Notes: a model not told the origin generated them from the sequence alone. Numbered from the stretch's first letter, positions 17,314 to 26,611 are shown. The stretch is 64,000 nt of DNA from Exiguobacterium aestuarii (GCF_020171655.1 NZ_JAIVAC010000001.1:1674001-1738000), one strand, 5' to 3'. Program-made: numbers and translations.

Positions 17314-18395
17314 TTTACAACCTCCGTGATTTTATTGAGATATGAATTAACGATAATACTTCGATCAAACTCTTCTTCTACTTTCGTTCTAGATTCATAT
17401 CCCATTTTTACCTTTTCAGGATATGAGGTAGAAAGGAACTTTTCGATTTTTTCAACGATACTTTTTGCTGATTTCGCCTCAAACAGAAAGCCATTCTTTC
17501 CATCATCAACTATTTCTTTACATCCTGCGATATTTGACGCTAGTAATGGCCTTCCTGAAGCAGCAGCTTCTAACAAAGCATTCGACATTCCTTCATGATA
17601 AGACGGTAAAATAACTGCATGGGCCTTTTCAATCAAAGTTGGAACATCATCTCTTGGTCCGAGCAACTTAATATTCGTATACTTGGCTAGATTAGAAGCA
17701 TCAATTTCCCCATCAAGAAACCCTGCTAACTTGAAATGGACCGGGATTCCTTTGTTATACAAAATTTTTGCCGCATCAAAGAGTTCATTAACTCCTTTTT
17801 CTTTCATCACTCTTCCAACGTATAAAATTTCATATGTATTTGATTCGATAGGATATGGAGTTAACCTATATTCAGTTAAATTAACACCAGATCCAGGCAG
17901 TACATCATACTTAATGTTAAATCCGTTACCTAAAAAGAAATCTCTATTTTGTTCATTTTGAAAAAATACATGAGCTGATTTCTGAAAGGCTATTTTATAT
18001 AAAAAGAGTATCAATTTACTGATCACTTTATTCGAATTTGCAGCTGACCCTAAACCCGTAACATTAGGGATAAATGGGGTATTAGTAAGTCGAGATACAA
18101 TGCCCCCATAAATATTTGGTTTGATTGTATATGATAAGACAATGTTAGGTTTCAGTCGACGGACGATTTTATAATATCTATACATCAATTGAATATCTTT
18201 TTTGAGGTTCATTCCCCTTCTATCTAATGGCAGGTCTACATAGTCACATCCCATATCTTTTAGTAACTCAATTTTGTCTCCATAAGGTGCAACTACGGTT
18301 ACGTTATAACCATCATCAAGAAGTGATTGAATGACCTCTTTTCTAAAGTTGTATGTATATGCATGATGGTTCGATAGTAATAGTATCTTTTTCAC
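17310..18395 (-). CDS. GT4 glycosyltransferase (PglA-like)
   Basis: A 361-residue GT4 enzyme starting with a GTG (GAGGAAG upstream). The N-terminus (LLLSNHHAYTYNFRKEVI) and SYTIKPNIYGGI, then TGLGSA, are typical of PglA/TuaC-like transferases, which add HexNAc to a lipid-linked first sugar. The donor site contains YVGRVMKEKGVNEL and LPSYHEGMSNALLEAAASG. Its place near the initiating transferase gene suggests it adds the second sugar. Its last 4 nt overlap the dehydrogenase gene. Confidence 0.85.
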   Translation of the reverse strand: MKKILLLSNHHAYTYNFRKEVIQSLLDDGYNVTVVAPYGDKIELLKDMGCDYVDLPLDRRGMNLKKDIQLMYRYYKIVRRLKPNIVLSYTIKPNIYGGIVSRLTNTPFIPNVTGLGSAANSNKVISKLILFLYKIAFQKSAHVFFQNEQNRDFFLGNGFNIKYDVLPGSGVNLTEYRLTPYPIESNTYEILYVGRVMKEKGVNELFDAAKILYNKGIPVHFKLAGFLDGEIDASNLAKYTNIKLLGPRDDVPTLIEKAHAVILPSYHEGMSNALLEAAASGRPLLASNIAGCKEIVDDGKNGFLFEAKSAKSIVEKIEKFLSTSYPEKVKMGYESRTKVEEEFDRSIIVNSYLNKITEVVK

Positions 18396-18444
18396 CGTAT
18401 TCTTCCTCGCTTTGTCTATCAGTTATAATTTTTTAATAGTTACT

Positions 18445-19293
18445 TTATTTTTGAGTAATTGACAATTTAATCGATTCTTTAAAAGTAACTTTATTGTAAT
18501 TTTCATTAACTGATGACATTTGTTGATCAACTAATAAATCTCCAAAGATTTTATCAATAATGTTGATTCTTTTTTTTACTTTTCGAGGTAACACAATCGG
18601 TAATATGATTGTTTTTTTACCCGCTATTTTTCTAGAATTTAATAAAATTTCAGAGGTACAAACATATTCCGAGTTTTGGGGTATAAATATTCCTCTAGAC
18701 TTATTCTTTAAAAGAATAAACAAAAAGTTTGAAAGGTTATCGATAAAAATCATACTTCTTTTATTTGAAACAAAAGGCACAATAAATGAAAATCTCGAAA
18801 TCTCCATTATTTTTGAAAAGTTACCTGGACTATGAGGGCCATATACTAAAGGAGGTCTTATAATTGATACGATAAAGTTTTCATCTTGAAGCTTAAGAAT
18901 ATTATTCTCAGCTTCCAATTTTGATATCCCATAGTGATTATTCGGTTTAGGAACCGTTTTTTTATTTATAACATCACTATTGCGATTACCATAAACACTT
19001 AACGTACTAACAAAAATGAAGTGTTTTACTCCATCCTGTTTGGCTTTTGTTGCAAATGCAGTCGTTAAATCTCGATTAACTTCATAATATAAAGATGGCT
19101 CCGCTTTGGGAGAGTGTACAATCGCCGCCAAATGAATTACCGAATCATATTTACTCAAATCTAAACTCTTCCAAGAGTTATCACGCAAACTCAAAGATTC
19201 AAGTTTAATATCTGGAACAGAGTTATCTCCTATCCAGCGCTTAAATGATCTCCCAATAAAACTATTTGCACCAACAAGCAAGACACTCTTCAT
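18445..19293 (-). CDS. NAD-dependent sugar reductase/epimerase (WbpV-like)
   Basis: A 282-residue short-chain dehydrogenase. The nucleotide motif is LLVGANSFIGRSF, followed by HLAAIVHSP, FVSTLSVYGNR and the active-site tyrosine in NHYGISKLEAENN. It looks like WbpV/WreQ-type 4-reductases that convert the 4-keto product of a WbpM-type dehydratase to UDP-QuiNAc. Since the cluster has a WbpM/PglF-like dehydratase but no aminotransferase, this reading makes sense of both genes. Other short-chain activities remain possible. It overlaps the initiating transferase gene by 4 nt. Confidence 0.7.
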   Translation of the reverse strand: MKSVLLVGANSFIGRSFKRWIGDNSVPDIKLESLSLRDNSWKSLDLSKYDSVIHLAAIVHSPKAEPSLYYEVNRDLTTAFATKAKQDGVKHFIFVSTLSVYGNRNSDVINKKTVPKPNNHYGISKLEAENNILKLQDENFIVSIIRPPLVYGPHSPGNFSKIMEISRFSFIVPFVSNKRSMIFIDNLSNFLFILLKNKSRGIFIPQNSEYVCTSEILLNSRKIAGKKTIILPIVLPRKVKKRINIIDKIFGDLLVDQQMSSVNENYNKVTFKESIKLSITQK

Positions 19294-19922
19294 TTTTCTT
19301 CTTCCTTTGTCGAAGCAATTTCTTTACTCATCGTTCCTGTTCCACCTTCAACCACTCCGTGACTTTTCAGCACACTAAAGATTGTTCCGATAAAGCATCG
19401 AACATCCATCCAAAACGTCATTTTATTAATGTACTCTCCGTCGAGTTGAGCTTTATATTCAATTGGTAGTTCATCTCGCCCATTGATTTGCGCCCAACCT
19501 GTCAATCCTGGTAATACATCGTTCGCTTGATATTTTTCTCGTTCATCAATCAAATCATATTGATTCCATAATGCTGGACGTGGTCCAATGATTGCCATCT
19601 CACCTTTTAGAATATTAATAATTTGTGGCAATTCGTCGAGACTCGTTTTGCGTAAAAACTTACCGATTTTCGTGATATATTGATCAGGATCAGCCAAGAG
19701 ATGCGTTGGTGTATCTTTCGGTGTATCAATTCTCATTGTACGAAACTTTAAAATGTTGAAGTGCGATTGATGAATCCCAACACGTTTTTGCTTAAAGAAG
19801 ACTGGTCCTTTTGATTCGAGTTTGATTGCAATCATAATTCCGATAAATAAAGGCGATAAGACAATCAAACCAGTCAATGCCAGAATGAAATCAATTTTTC
19901 GTTTCTGCTCGATATATGTCAT
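19290..19922 (-). CDS. undecaprenyl-phosphate sugar phosphotransferase (PglC/EpsL-like)
   Basis: A 210-residue initiating transferase of the small monotopic PglC type: one membrane-inserting hydrophobic segment (residues 9-33), then FFKQKRVG, KFRTM, and the active-site region SLDELPQIINILKGEMAIIGPRP followed by PGLTGWAQINGR. It transfers a sugar phosphate from a UDP-sugar to undecaprenyl phosphate, the first committed step of repeat-unit assembly. It sits next to the 4,6-dehydratase that probably makes its substrate. The C-terminal tail (GTMSKEIASTKEEEK) is short and charged. Confidence 0.9.
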   Translation of the reverse strand: MTYIEQKRKIDFILALTGLIVLSPLFIGIMIAIKLESKGPVFFKQKRVGIHQSHFNILKFRTMRIDTPKDTPTHLLADPDQYITKIGKFLRKTSLDELPQIINILKGEMAIIGPRPALWNQYDLIDEREKYQANDVLPGLTGWAQINGRDELPIEYKAQLDGEYINKMTFWMDVRCFIGTIFSVLKSHGVVEGGTGTMSKEIASTKEEEK

Positions 19923-19939
19923 TGTTCACTCTCCATAAG

Positions 19940-21832
19940 TTAAACCGTTTCTTTATAGTTAGCTGTTTTTTCTTGCTCATATCGGTCGAGACAATCATTC
20001 GCCCAGTTCACAAGGTATAGACTAAGCGCCTCGTCCGTCATCAATTGATTCATATTTTCAAGTTTGCCCTCTAAATCTAGCTCTTCGGTAACAATTCCTG
20101 TAAAGATTTTCGGATAGACTGCTTCTGGATGAACTTCGCCTTCTTTTAACAATTCCTCATACATCTTCTCTCCAGGACGAATACCACTGAATTGAATCGC
20201 AATCTGTTCTTCCGTGAAGCCACTCAGTTGAATCATATTACGTGCCAAGTCGACAATTTTCACTGGTTCTCCCATATCCAAGACGAACACTTCCCCACCA
20301 TTGGCGAGTGTTCCCGCTTGAATAACGAGTCGACTTGCCTCTGGGATGGTCATGAAATAACGTGTCATGTCTGGATGTGTCACCGTAACGGGACCACCTT
20401 TAGCAATCTGTGACTTGAATAACGGGATGACCGACCCACGGCTCCCTAGTACGTTACCGAAACGGACAATCGCATACTTCGTTTCACTGGATTTCGCTAG
20501 GTACTGGACGACCATTTCGGCAATCCGTTTCGTCGAACCCATCACGTTTGTCGGGTTGACAGCTTTATCCGTAGAAATCATCACAAAGCGCGAGGCACCA
20601 TATTCATCGGCCATCTCCGCCACATTCTTCGTTCCATAGATATTGTTTTTCACCGCTTCATGCGGGTTTGCTTCCATTAAAGGAACATGTTTATGTGCTG
20701 CTGCGTGGAAAACAAGATGTGGTGTATAGGTCATAAATACTTCTCGTAATCGGTCCGCGTCTTGAATATCCGCAATAATCGGAATCAATTCAGCTTGAAT
20801 CTTCGCTTCGCGTAGTTCACGTTCAATGAGATAAATGCTATTCTCCCCGTGACCAAGCAATAACAAGCGGTCTGGGTTAAACTTTAAAATTTGACGACAG
20901 ATTTCAGATCCAATCGATCCGCCAGCACCTGTCACCAAAATCGTCTTTCCTTCAACCTCTGCTTGAATACCTGTAATATCTAATTCGACCGGTTCACGAC
21001 CGAGGAGGTCTTCAATAGATACTTCGCGCATTTGATTGACCGAGATTTTACCGGCGGCCACTTCTTCAATCATCGGAAGCGTGTGCACATTCATGCAGAC
21101 TTTTTTCGCACGTTGAATCAGTGCTACTCGTTCTTGATAATTCATCGATGGGATTGCGAACACAATTTTATCGATGGCTTCACGCTCGACAACTTCTTCC
21201 AATTGTTCGAGCGTCCCAAGTACTTTCACGTCATTTACTGTTAATGTTTGAAGATGCTTATTGTCATCTATAAATCCAATGGGATTCATCCGATGATTAT
21301 TGGAATGCTTCATCTGACGCACAAGCATCCGACCAGCTTGTCCAGCTCCGATGATGAGCGTTCGCTTTTCATCTTTTCTTCGCTTCATCCTGCGTCCACG
21401 TAAAATAGACATCTGATCTTGTTTCCATGTCACATAAATACGTGAACCGAGACGAATCCCACCTAACATGAGTAATGAAAGGCAAAAGCTTAAGAACAGC
21501 ATACGCTCCATCGCCTCACCATATACGGCGAATTGGAAGATGTACAAAAAGAGTGTGCTTGAAGCAAGCGTCATCGCTAGACGAACTGCCTCCGTCATAC
21601 TGGCGAAACGCCAAGCCACTCGATACAAACGACTGATGCCTGCCATGATGATAAAGATGGCACTATATGAAATAGCCGTCTCAATAAAATGATTACGATC
21701 GATATTTTGAATGAATTCTAAAGGATATAAGAAAAAGTAAGAGACAAACATCGCTGATAGAATAGCAATGATATCTAAACTAACGAGTACACCTGTACGT
21801 AACGATTTTCGACCTAAATCGGGTATCGACAA
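19940..21832 (-). CDS. UDP-GlcNAc 4,6-dehydratase (PglF/WbpM/EpsC-like)
   Basis: A 630-residue membrane-anchored nucleotide-sugar dehydratase. Four hydrophobic helices fill about residues 15-125. A first Rossmann domain carries TLIIGAGQAGRMLVRQM (about residue 165), and the catalytic domain starts with ILVTGAGGSIGSEICRQIL (about residue 300). It contains AAHKHVPLMEANPHEAVKNN and STDKAVNPTNVMGSTKR, where the usual active-site tyrosine is replaced as in WbpM/PglF. Start is TTG with AAAGGAGGG upstream. It feeds the reductase and initiating transferase downstream, to give a 2-acetamido-2,6-dideoxy sugar as first residue (inference). Confidence 0.9.
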   Translation of the reverse strand: MSIPDLGRKSLRTGVLVSLDIIAILSAMFVSYFFLYPLEFIQNIDRNHFIETAISYSAIFIIMAGISRLYRVAWRFASMTEAVRLAMTLASSTLFLYIFQFAVYGEAMERMLFLSFCLSLLMLGGIRLGSRIYVTWKQDQMSILRGRRMKRRKDEKRTLIIGAGQAGRMLVRQMKHSNNHRMNPIGFIDDNKHLQTLTVNDVKVLGTLEQLEEVVEREAIDKIVFAIPSMNYQERVALIQRAKKVCMNVHTLPMIEEVAAGKISVNQMREVSIEDLLGREPVELDITGIQAEVEGKTILVTGAGGSIGSEICRQILKFNPDRLLLLGHGENSIYLIERELREAKIQAELIPIIADIQDADRLREVFMTYTPHLVFHAAAHKHVPLMEANPHEAVKNNIYGTKNVAEMADEYGASRFVMISTDKAVNPTNVMGSTKRIAEMVVQYLAKSSETKYAIVRFGNVLGSRGSVIPLFKSQIAKGGPVTVTHPDMTRYFMTIPEASRLVIQAGTLANGGEVFVLDMGEPVKIVDLARNMIQLSGFTEEQIAIQFSGIRPGEKMYEELLKEGEVHPEAVYPKIFTGIVTEELDLEGKLENMNQLMTDEALSLYLVNWANDCLDRYEQEKTANYKETV

Positions 21833-21847
21833 CTGGTATCCCTCCTT

Positions 21848-22747
21848 TTATATAGTACTTTCTACTGTTTTTTGTTCTTCAAGCAATTGGATCATCATTT
21901 TCAGTACGTCTTCACGCAAGTCTGAACGGTTTAAAGCAAATTCAAGTGTCGTCTGAATGAATCCTAGTTTTTCACCGACGTCATACCGTTTGCCCTCAAA
22001 TTCATAAGCGAATACACGTTGCATCTCATTCAACCGAGTGATGGCATCCGTTAGCTGAATCTCGCCACCTGTGCCTGCTTCTTGCGTCTCTAAATAATTA
22101 AAGATTTGAGGCGTGAATAGATAACGTCCGAGAATCGCCAAATTTGATGGTTCCGTTCCCGAAGCTGGTTTCTCCACAAACGAGGCGACTTTATGTAAAC
22201 CGCTCTGTAATGATTCTTGCGGATCCACAATACCATAACGATGTGTCACATCACTTGATACCGGTTGAACGCCAATGATTGAACTCTCGGTTTTTTCGTA
22301 TTGTTCAATCAGCTGACGTGTACAAGGTACATTAGCTTGGACGATATCGTCTCCAAGCATGACCACGAACGGCTCTTCCCCAACAAACGCTTTCGCCTGA
22401 AGCACGGCATGACCGAGTCCCATCGGCTTCGATTGACGAATGAAATGGATATTGATATTCGTCGTCTCTTCTACGAGTGCTAAAAATTCTGATTTTCCTT
22501 TTTCTATGAGTGTTTGCTCGAGTTCTGGAACAGAATCAAAATGATCCTCAATCGCCCGCTTCCCTTTGCCCGTGACGATTAAAATATCTTCAATCCCCGA
22601 AGCGACTGCTTCTTCAATAATGTATTGGATGGTCGGCTTATCGACGATAGGTAACATCTCTTTTGGCATCGCCTTTGTCGCCGGTAAGAAACGTGTACCA
22701 AGACCCGCTGCCGGGATGACTGCCTTTTTCACTTGTTTATGTACCAT
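21848..22747 (-). CDS. galU: UTP-glucose-1-phosphate uridylyltransferase
   Basis: A 299-residue GalU/GtaB enzyme making UDP-glucose from glucose-1-phosphate and UTP. The N-terminal nucleotide site is [21 protein letters not shown]. It also has [27 protein letters not shown] and the FVEKP segment. The length is usual for the family. It is read with the polysaccharide genes, 15 nt upstream of the dehydratase, but a terminator lies between it and the regulatory genes. UDP-glucose is also the substrate of the galE product encoded on the other strand at 26612. Confidence 0.93.
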   Translation of the reverse strand: MVHKQVKKAVIPAAGLGTRFLPATKAMPKEMLPIVDKPTIQYIIEEAVASGIEDILIVTGKGKRAIEDHFDSVPELEQTLIEKGKSEFLALVEETTNINIHFIRQSKPMGLGHAVLQAKAFVGEEPFVVMLGDDIVQANVPCTRQLIEQYEKTESSIIGVQPVSSDVTHRYGIVDPQESLQSGLHKVASFVEKPASGTEPSNLAILGRYLFTPQIFNYLETQEAGTGGEIQLTDAITRLNEMQRVFAYEFEGKRYDVGEKLGFIQTTLEFALNRSDLREDVLKMMIQLLEEQKTVESTI

Positions 22748-22792
22748 GATGCCCCTCCCATGAATGGATCTGTATGATTTAGATAATTATAG

Positions 22793-22818
22793 AAAAAAGG
22801 ATGCTTTTAACATCCTTA
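22793..22818 (-). terminator. terminator between epsABC-like genes and galU
   Basis: AAGGATG and CATCCTT form a 7-bp stem with a 7-nt loop; TTTTTT follows on the minus strand. It lies in the 212-nt gap after the phosphatase gene, so the biosynthetic genes are either read through at reduced level or have their own promoter. TATAAT follows the T-run on the minus strand, but I see no matching -35 box. Confidence 0.65.
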
Positions 22819-22893
22819 CTAAAATATATTCTAAGGTTAACACTTTTGACCTAATGAAAAAACCAAGGTAAGGGAATTAAAACCTATTTCCGT

Positions 22894-22907
22894 TCGACAA
22901 GTGTCGA
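22894..22907. promoter_or_regulatory. palindrome upstream of galU
   Basis: TCGACAAGTGTCGA is an inverted repeat with 6-bp arms and a 2-bp centre, in the gap between the phosphatase gene and galU. It has the form of a repressor or activator site; no binder can be named. Confidence 0.35.
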
Positions 22908-22959
22908 CAAAAATCACAAAAGTCATTAATTGTCAACGAAATATGTAAAAATAGGGGGT

Positions 22960-23727
22960 TTACTTCTTCCATTTCCCTCGCCAGTTTTTTGTCGGTAAAA
23001 TCGGTGGATCAACGAAGACAAATTCGTCTTTCACAATGGCCGCTGCATTTTCTTTTAACGTTTCCCAACGTTCCACTCCTAGTTCTTCCGCAACCGCTTG
23101 CTCAGCTGCTTCCCAGTAGAACGTACGACGTCCCGTACTATGGGCATCTGAGGCGACGAGTTGGCTCAAACCATTGCGTAAGAAGACGAATGCAATCTCC
23201 TTCACGTTTTGACCGAACTCTCCTGTCAAGCTGCTCGTCGTCACTTGTGACAATGCGCCTGATGAGACGAAATCCACCAAACGTTTCGGATTGGTCGCGA
23301 GTTCTTTATTCCGCTCGGGGTGAGCGATGACCGGCGTGTACCCTTCCGTCTGTAGTCGGAAGAACAGCTGCTCGGCATATGCCGGTACTGTGTCACTCGG
23401 AAACTCGACGAGGACGTAGCGTGACCCAGCGAGCGAGAGCGCCTCCCCGTCTTCTAGCGCCTGAACGAGATCGCCGAACACACGAATCTCTTGACCTGGG
23501 TAAATGTCGAGAGTGATTCCTTCTTGATGTAATACGTTTTTAAGCGTTGCCGCGGCTTCCTGCACGTTCAAGTCTTCCGTTTCAAATTGAGGGTGAAACG
23601 CGTGGGGGGTGACCACGATTGCGGTCACCCCTTCTTCTACAGCGCGTCTCGCCATCTCGATTGTTTGTTCGACCGTTCCCGGACCGTCATCGACGGCCGG
23701 AAGAAGATGACAATGGATATCAATCAT
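22960..23727 (-). CDS. protein-tyrosine phosphatase, PHP type (CpsB/YwqE-like)
   Basis: A 255-residue manganese-dependent phosphatase with a PHP fold. It begins MIDIHCHLLPAVDDGP, the metal-binding HxH motif. Other metal ligands appear in VVTPHAF, VIAHPERNKEL and VASDAHST. It removes phosphate from the tyrosine tail of the cognate BY-kinase encoded 15 nt upstream, so controlling polymer export and length. Strong AAAGGAG ribosome site. Confidence 0.92.
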   Translation of the reverse strand: MIDIHCHLLPAVDDGPGTVEQTIEMARRAVEEGVTAIVVTPHAFHPQFETEDLNVQEAAATLKNVLHQEGITLDIYPGQEIRVFGDLVQALEDGEALSLAGSRYVLVEFPSDTVPAYAEQLFFRLQTEGYTPVIAHPERNKELATNPKRLVDFVSSGALSQVTTSSLTGEFGQNVKEIAFVFLRNGLSQLVASDAHSTGRRTFYWEAAEQAVAEELGVERWETLKENAAAIVKDEFVFVDPPILPTKNWRGKWKK

Positions 23728-23742
23728 GGCGTGATTCTCCTT

Positions 23743-24459
23743 TTATTCGTACGCGTAGTAATAGTAGTAATCATCGCTGCCTTGTGGCTCGCGTTTGTTG
23801 AGGACGACTCCGAGGATATGGGCATCCGCAAGGACCAATTGTTCTTTCGCTTTGACGACCATCTGACGTTCTGACTTGTCACAACCAACGACGAGGACGA
23901 CGCCGTCCACTTTACGTGCCAAGAGGCGCGTGTCTGCGACTTGCATCATCGGTGGTGCGTCCAAGATGATAACGTCATAATGTTCTTTCAACTCTTCAAG
24001 CGTGCGGTCCATCATTTTCGACGAGAGTAACTCGGACGGGTTCGGTGGGATTGGTCCCGCTGCCATCAACTCCAAGTTTTCGACTTGTGTGGAGTGAATC
24101 GCTTTATCGAGTGTCGTCTTCTTAGCTAACACCGTCGAGAGTCCAATCCCGTTTGAGAGACGAAACGTGAAGTGCGCCGTTGGACGGCGCATATCACAGT
24201 CCATCAATAAGACGCGCTTGCCTTGTTGGGCGTAAACGACGGCCAAGTTCGAGGCTGTCGTTGACTTCCCTTCGCCTGACGAAGAGGATGTGATAACGAC
24301 CGTCTGCAGCTCGTCATCGACCGCGGTGAACTCGAGATTCGTCCGGATAGTCCGATATTGCTCTGAAATCGGTGACTTCGGTTTATGGACCGTGATCAAG
24401 TCGCGACCTGTCTTATCATATTGAATATGCTTTGACTTTTTCTTTCCAAACTTAAACAC
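23743..24459 (-). CDS. bacterial tyrosine kinase (CpsD/EpsB-like)
   Basis: A 238-residue BY-kinase. The Walker A motif is SSSSGEGKSTTASNLA (about residue 60), Walker A' is VLLMDCDMRRP and Walker B is VIILDAPP. The C-terminus is a tyrosine cluster (DDYYYYYAYE), the autophosphorylation tail. In Gram-positives the kinase needs the cytoplasmic end of its separate membrane partner, encoded just upstream; the genes overlap by 8 nt. Start GTG after GGGGAAGAGG. It regulates repeat-unit polymerisation together with the PHP phosphatase. Confidence 0.93.
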   Translation of the reverse strand: MFKFGKKKSKHIQYDKTGRDLITVHKPKSPISEQYRTIRTNLEFTAVDDELQTVVITSSSSGEGKSTTASNLAVVYAQQGKRVLLMDCDMRRPTAHFTFRLSNGIGLSTVLAKKTTLDKAIHSTQVENLELMAAGPIPPNPSELLSSKMMDRTLEELKEHYDVIILDAPPMMQVADTRLLARKVDGVVLVVGCDKSERQMVVKAKEQLVLADAHILGVVLNKREPQGSDDYYYYYAYE

Positions 24460-25174
24460 GGACCTCTTCCCCTTTCACCTTCGCCTGACGTTGTTGTTGC
24501 ATCTCGACACGATCGATGATCGGGATGGACCCGAGTACAGGAAGCTCGAGAATCGACTCGACATCATGTTCTGTCTTGATGCGACGATCGAGGACAACCT
24601 TAAGGAACGCAATGGCGACGCCAATCATCATCCCAAGAGCGGCTGCAATTGCAGTATTAAGTAGAATATTTGGTTTAACCGGAAACATCGGTACGTTCGC
24701 GTCCGACAACACTTTGACGTTATCGATACTCATGAGTTCAGGCACTTCTTTCGAGAAGACGCGGCTGATCTCATTGGCGATATCCGTTGCGATGACGGGG
24801 CTTGTATGTTGGACCGCGATATTGATGACCTGAGAGCTCTGTTCGCTGTTCACTGAAATTAAGCCACTAATATTGCTTGGCGCCCCAACAACATTTTGTT
24901 GCACTTGTTCAAGGATTGCCGGACTTTGAATGATGACACGATATGTGTTGACGAGTGTGACCGACGATTGGAGTTGACTGCTGTCAATCATATTGTTCTG
25001 AGATTCTTTTGGTGCGACGAGCACTTGCGTCGACGCCTCATACGTCGGGCTGATCACAAATGAGCTCACTAAAAAGGCAATGAGTGCTGCGAGGATGGTT
25101 AAACTTGCGATGAGCCACTTGCTCCGCTTCAAGATGGAGAACAATTCTCCAAGGGAAATCGCTTCTTCGTTCAT
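24452..25174 (-). CDS. polysaccharide co-polymerase / kinase activator (CapA/EpsA-like)
   Basis: A 240-residue Wzz-type membrane protein with two transmembrane helices (about residues 21-43 and 172-194) enclosing an extracellular domain. The C-terminal cytoplasmic stretch, ending LGSIPIIDRVEMQQQRQAK, activates the BY-kinase. The start at 25174 is chosen because GGAGAGAAGG lies upstream and the family starts with a short cytoplasmic segment (EEAISLGELFSILKRSKW); a longer frame to 25354 has no support. It is the first gene of the polysaccharide operon and sets chain length. Confidence 0.9.
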   Translation of the reverse strand: MNEEAISLGELFSILKRSKWLIASLTILAALIAFLVSSFVISPTYEASTQVLVAPKESQNNMIDSSQLQSSVTLVNTYRVIIQSPAILEQVQQNVVGAPSNISGLISVNSEQSSQVINIAVQHTSPVIATDIANEISRVFSKEVPELMSIDNVKVLSDANVPMFPVKPNILLNTAIAAALGMMIGVAIAFLKVVLDRRIKTEHDVESILELPVLGSIPIIDRVEMQQQRQAKVKGEEVRV

Positions 25175-25369
25175 ATTCTGTCCTTCTCTCCTTTGTTCCA
25201 ATAAATTCACTGCTGGAAAATTCCCGCAGATAATATTTAAAATGACAATACCAGAACAGTATAGCAAAATTTTCATCGGTTGATGACCCGTTTTTAAAAA
25301 AATGGGTTTTTTGACATGTAAATCTGCTAAACTTTGAAAGGAAGAACTTAACAAAGGAGGAGACCCCTA
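25175..25369. promoter_or_regulatory. divergent control region of polysaccharide operon
   Basis: 195 nt between two divergent genes, AT-rich. Several incomplete promoter-like boxes occur on both strands (for example TATAGC near 25260 and TTGACA near 25310). A rightward hairpin with ACCC at its base (25285-25288), pairing with GGGT (25303-25306), is followed by TTTTT and resembles a terminator or attenuator in the leader of the 25370 gene. I cannot assign transcription starts. Confidence 0.45.
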
Positions 25370-26596
25370 GTGCATGTAAGTGAGCGCCTACTCCAGCTGT
25401 ACGCCACACTCGACCGACAAACTCGAGACGTCGTCCAGCAACGTATTGAGACAAATTTAGCAGACGGCAAATCGCTTGCCGCCTCTTATCATGAACTAAC
25501 CGGAGAGACGAATGATTCCCTCTCCGTCGAAGAAAAATCAGCTACGGATTTTTCGAATTGGTTGAAGGAAGGAAAAACGGAGTTAGTCTTTTTGACCTAT
25601 TACGTCGCTTTGTTAGAAAAGAGAGAGAAGCTTCAATCTGAGGGAGTCATTCCACAGACTGTGGAATCGATTGTTCCTAAGCCGATCACTCAGCCTTCTC
25701 CTCAGGAAACGATGAAATCAGAAATCGAGACACCTGCTAATCCGACACCGACCAAACCGCGTTATGTTCCAGTTCCAGATTCCGCCATTCCGTCACGGAC
25801 AGAACGTCTCAAGTCTTATCGAGAAATCAAACCGGCTCGTCCTCGCCGAAAGAAAAGTCATGACTGGTTGCTTGGCCTGATTGCTATCATTCTTTTATCC
25901 GTAGGCAGTTATGCCGCTTATCCGACGGTAAAGGATCTCTTACAACCGCCTCCTGCGTCGACCAAAGCGACTGAAGCAGTAGCACCAGAACCCGAACCAG
26001 TCGCCGAGACGAAAGCACTGGAAGAGGTATGGATCGGTGTCAAACATGCCCCACTGCTCAGTGAGCCGAACAGCGAAGACGTCGTGTATGTCGCCGACAT
26101 CGGGGACCGCTATGACGTTTTAGAAGAACGGGACGATGCGCTCTTACTCGACCTTGGTGTCAATGATTTGACAGGTTGGGTGTCACGCGAGGAAGTGGTC
26201 ACGGAATGGTCAGGACTCTCAATCAGTGATCCCGATTTATTGAAGTGGCTAACGGTCGGTGTTGACCAAGTATATTTATACGAACCAGCAGAAGCTTACC
26301 TAGAGATGACGAGAGATCAGCTCGTCGAGGTCGTCGGGGAACCGTATGGCTTGGACTCAGATGACTTGAACGAATATTTGATTTATAATGGTATCTTCTT
26401 CACCATCCAAAACGGACGGGTCGAAGCGATTGACTGGCCAAGTACGATTCAAACGAAAGAAATGTTCCTCAAACTTGGAGAACCGACGTACGAGATTGAG
26501 GACGGCGTCGTCTATGAGAGCCAAAACTATTCGCTTCGCCTCTTTGTGAAAGAAAATGAGTCGACACGTGTACGTGTGACCAAACTAGACAATTAA
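25370..26596 (+). CDS. single-pass membrane protein with extracellular SH3-like region
   Basis: A 408-residue protein starting with GTG (AAAGGAGGAG upstream). Residues 1-160 form a charged, proline-rich cytoplasmic part. One transmembrane helix follows (LLGLIAIILLSVGSYAAY, about residues 165-182), then a proline/alanine linker. The extracellular region has an SH3b-like stretch (ALEEVWIGVKHAPLLSEPNS to LTGWVSREEVV, about 215-285). The last 110 residues include two similar segments (TRDQLVEVVGEPYGLDSDDL, then TKEMFLKLGEPTYEIEDG). I do not recognise the full architecture. Divergent to the polysaccharide operon and 15 nt before galE, so an envelope role is likely. Confidence 0.75.
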   Translation: MHVSERLLQLYATLDRQTRDVVQQRIETNLADGKSLAASYHELTGETNDSLSVEEKSATDFSNWLKEGKTELVFLTYYVALLEKREKLQSEGVIPQTVESIVPKPITQPSPQETMKSEIETPANPTPTKPRYVPVPDSAIPSRTERLKSYREIKPARPRRKKSHDWLLGLIAIILLSVGSYAAYPTVKDLLQPPPASTKATEAVAPEPEPVAETKALEEVWIGVKHAPLLSEPNSEDVVYVADIGDRYDVLEERDDALLLDLGVNDLTGWVSREEVVTEWSGLSISDPDLLKWLTVGVDQVYLYEPAEAYLEMTRDQLVEVVGEPYGLDSDDLNEYLIYNGIFFTIQNGRVEAIDWPSTIQTKEMFLKLGEPTYEIEDGVVYESQNYSLRLFVKENESTRVRVTKLDN

Positions 26597-26611
26597 AGGA
26601 GTTTTTGACGT

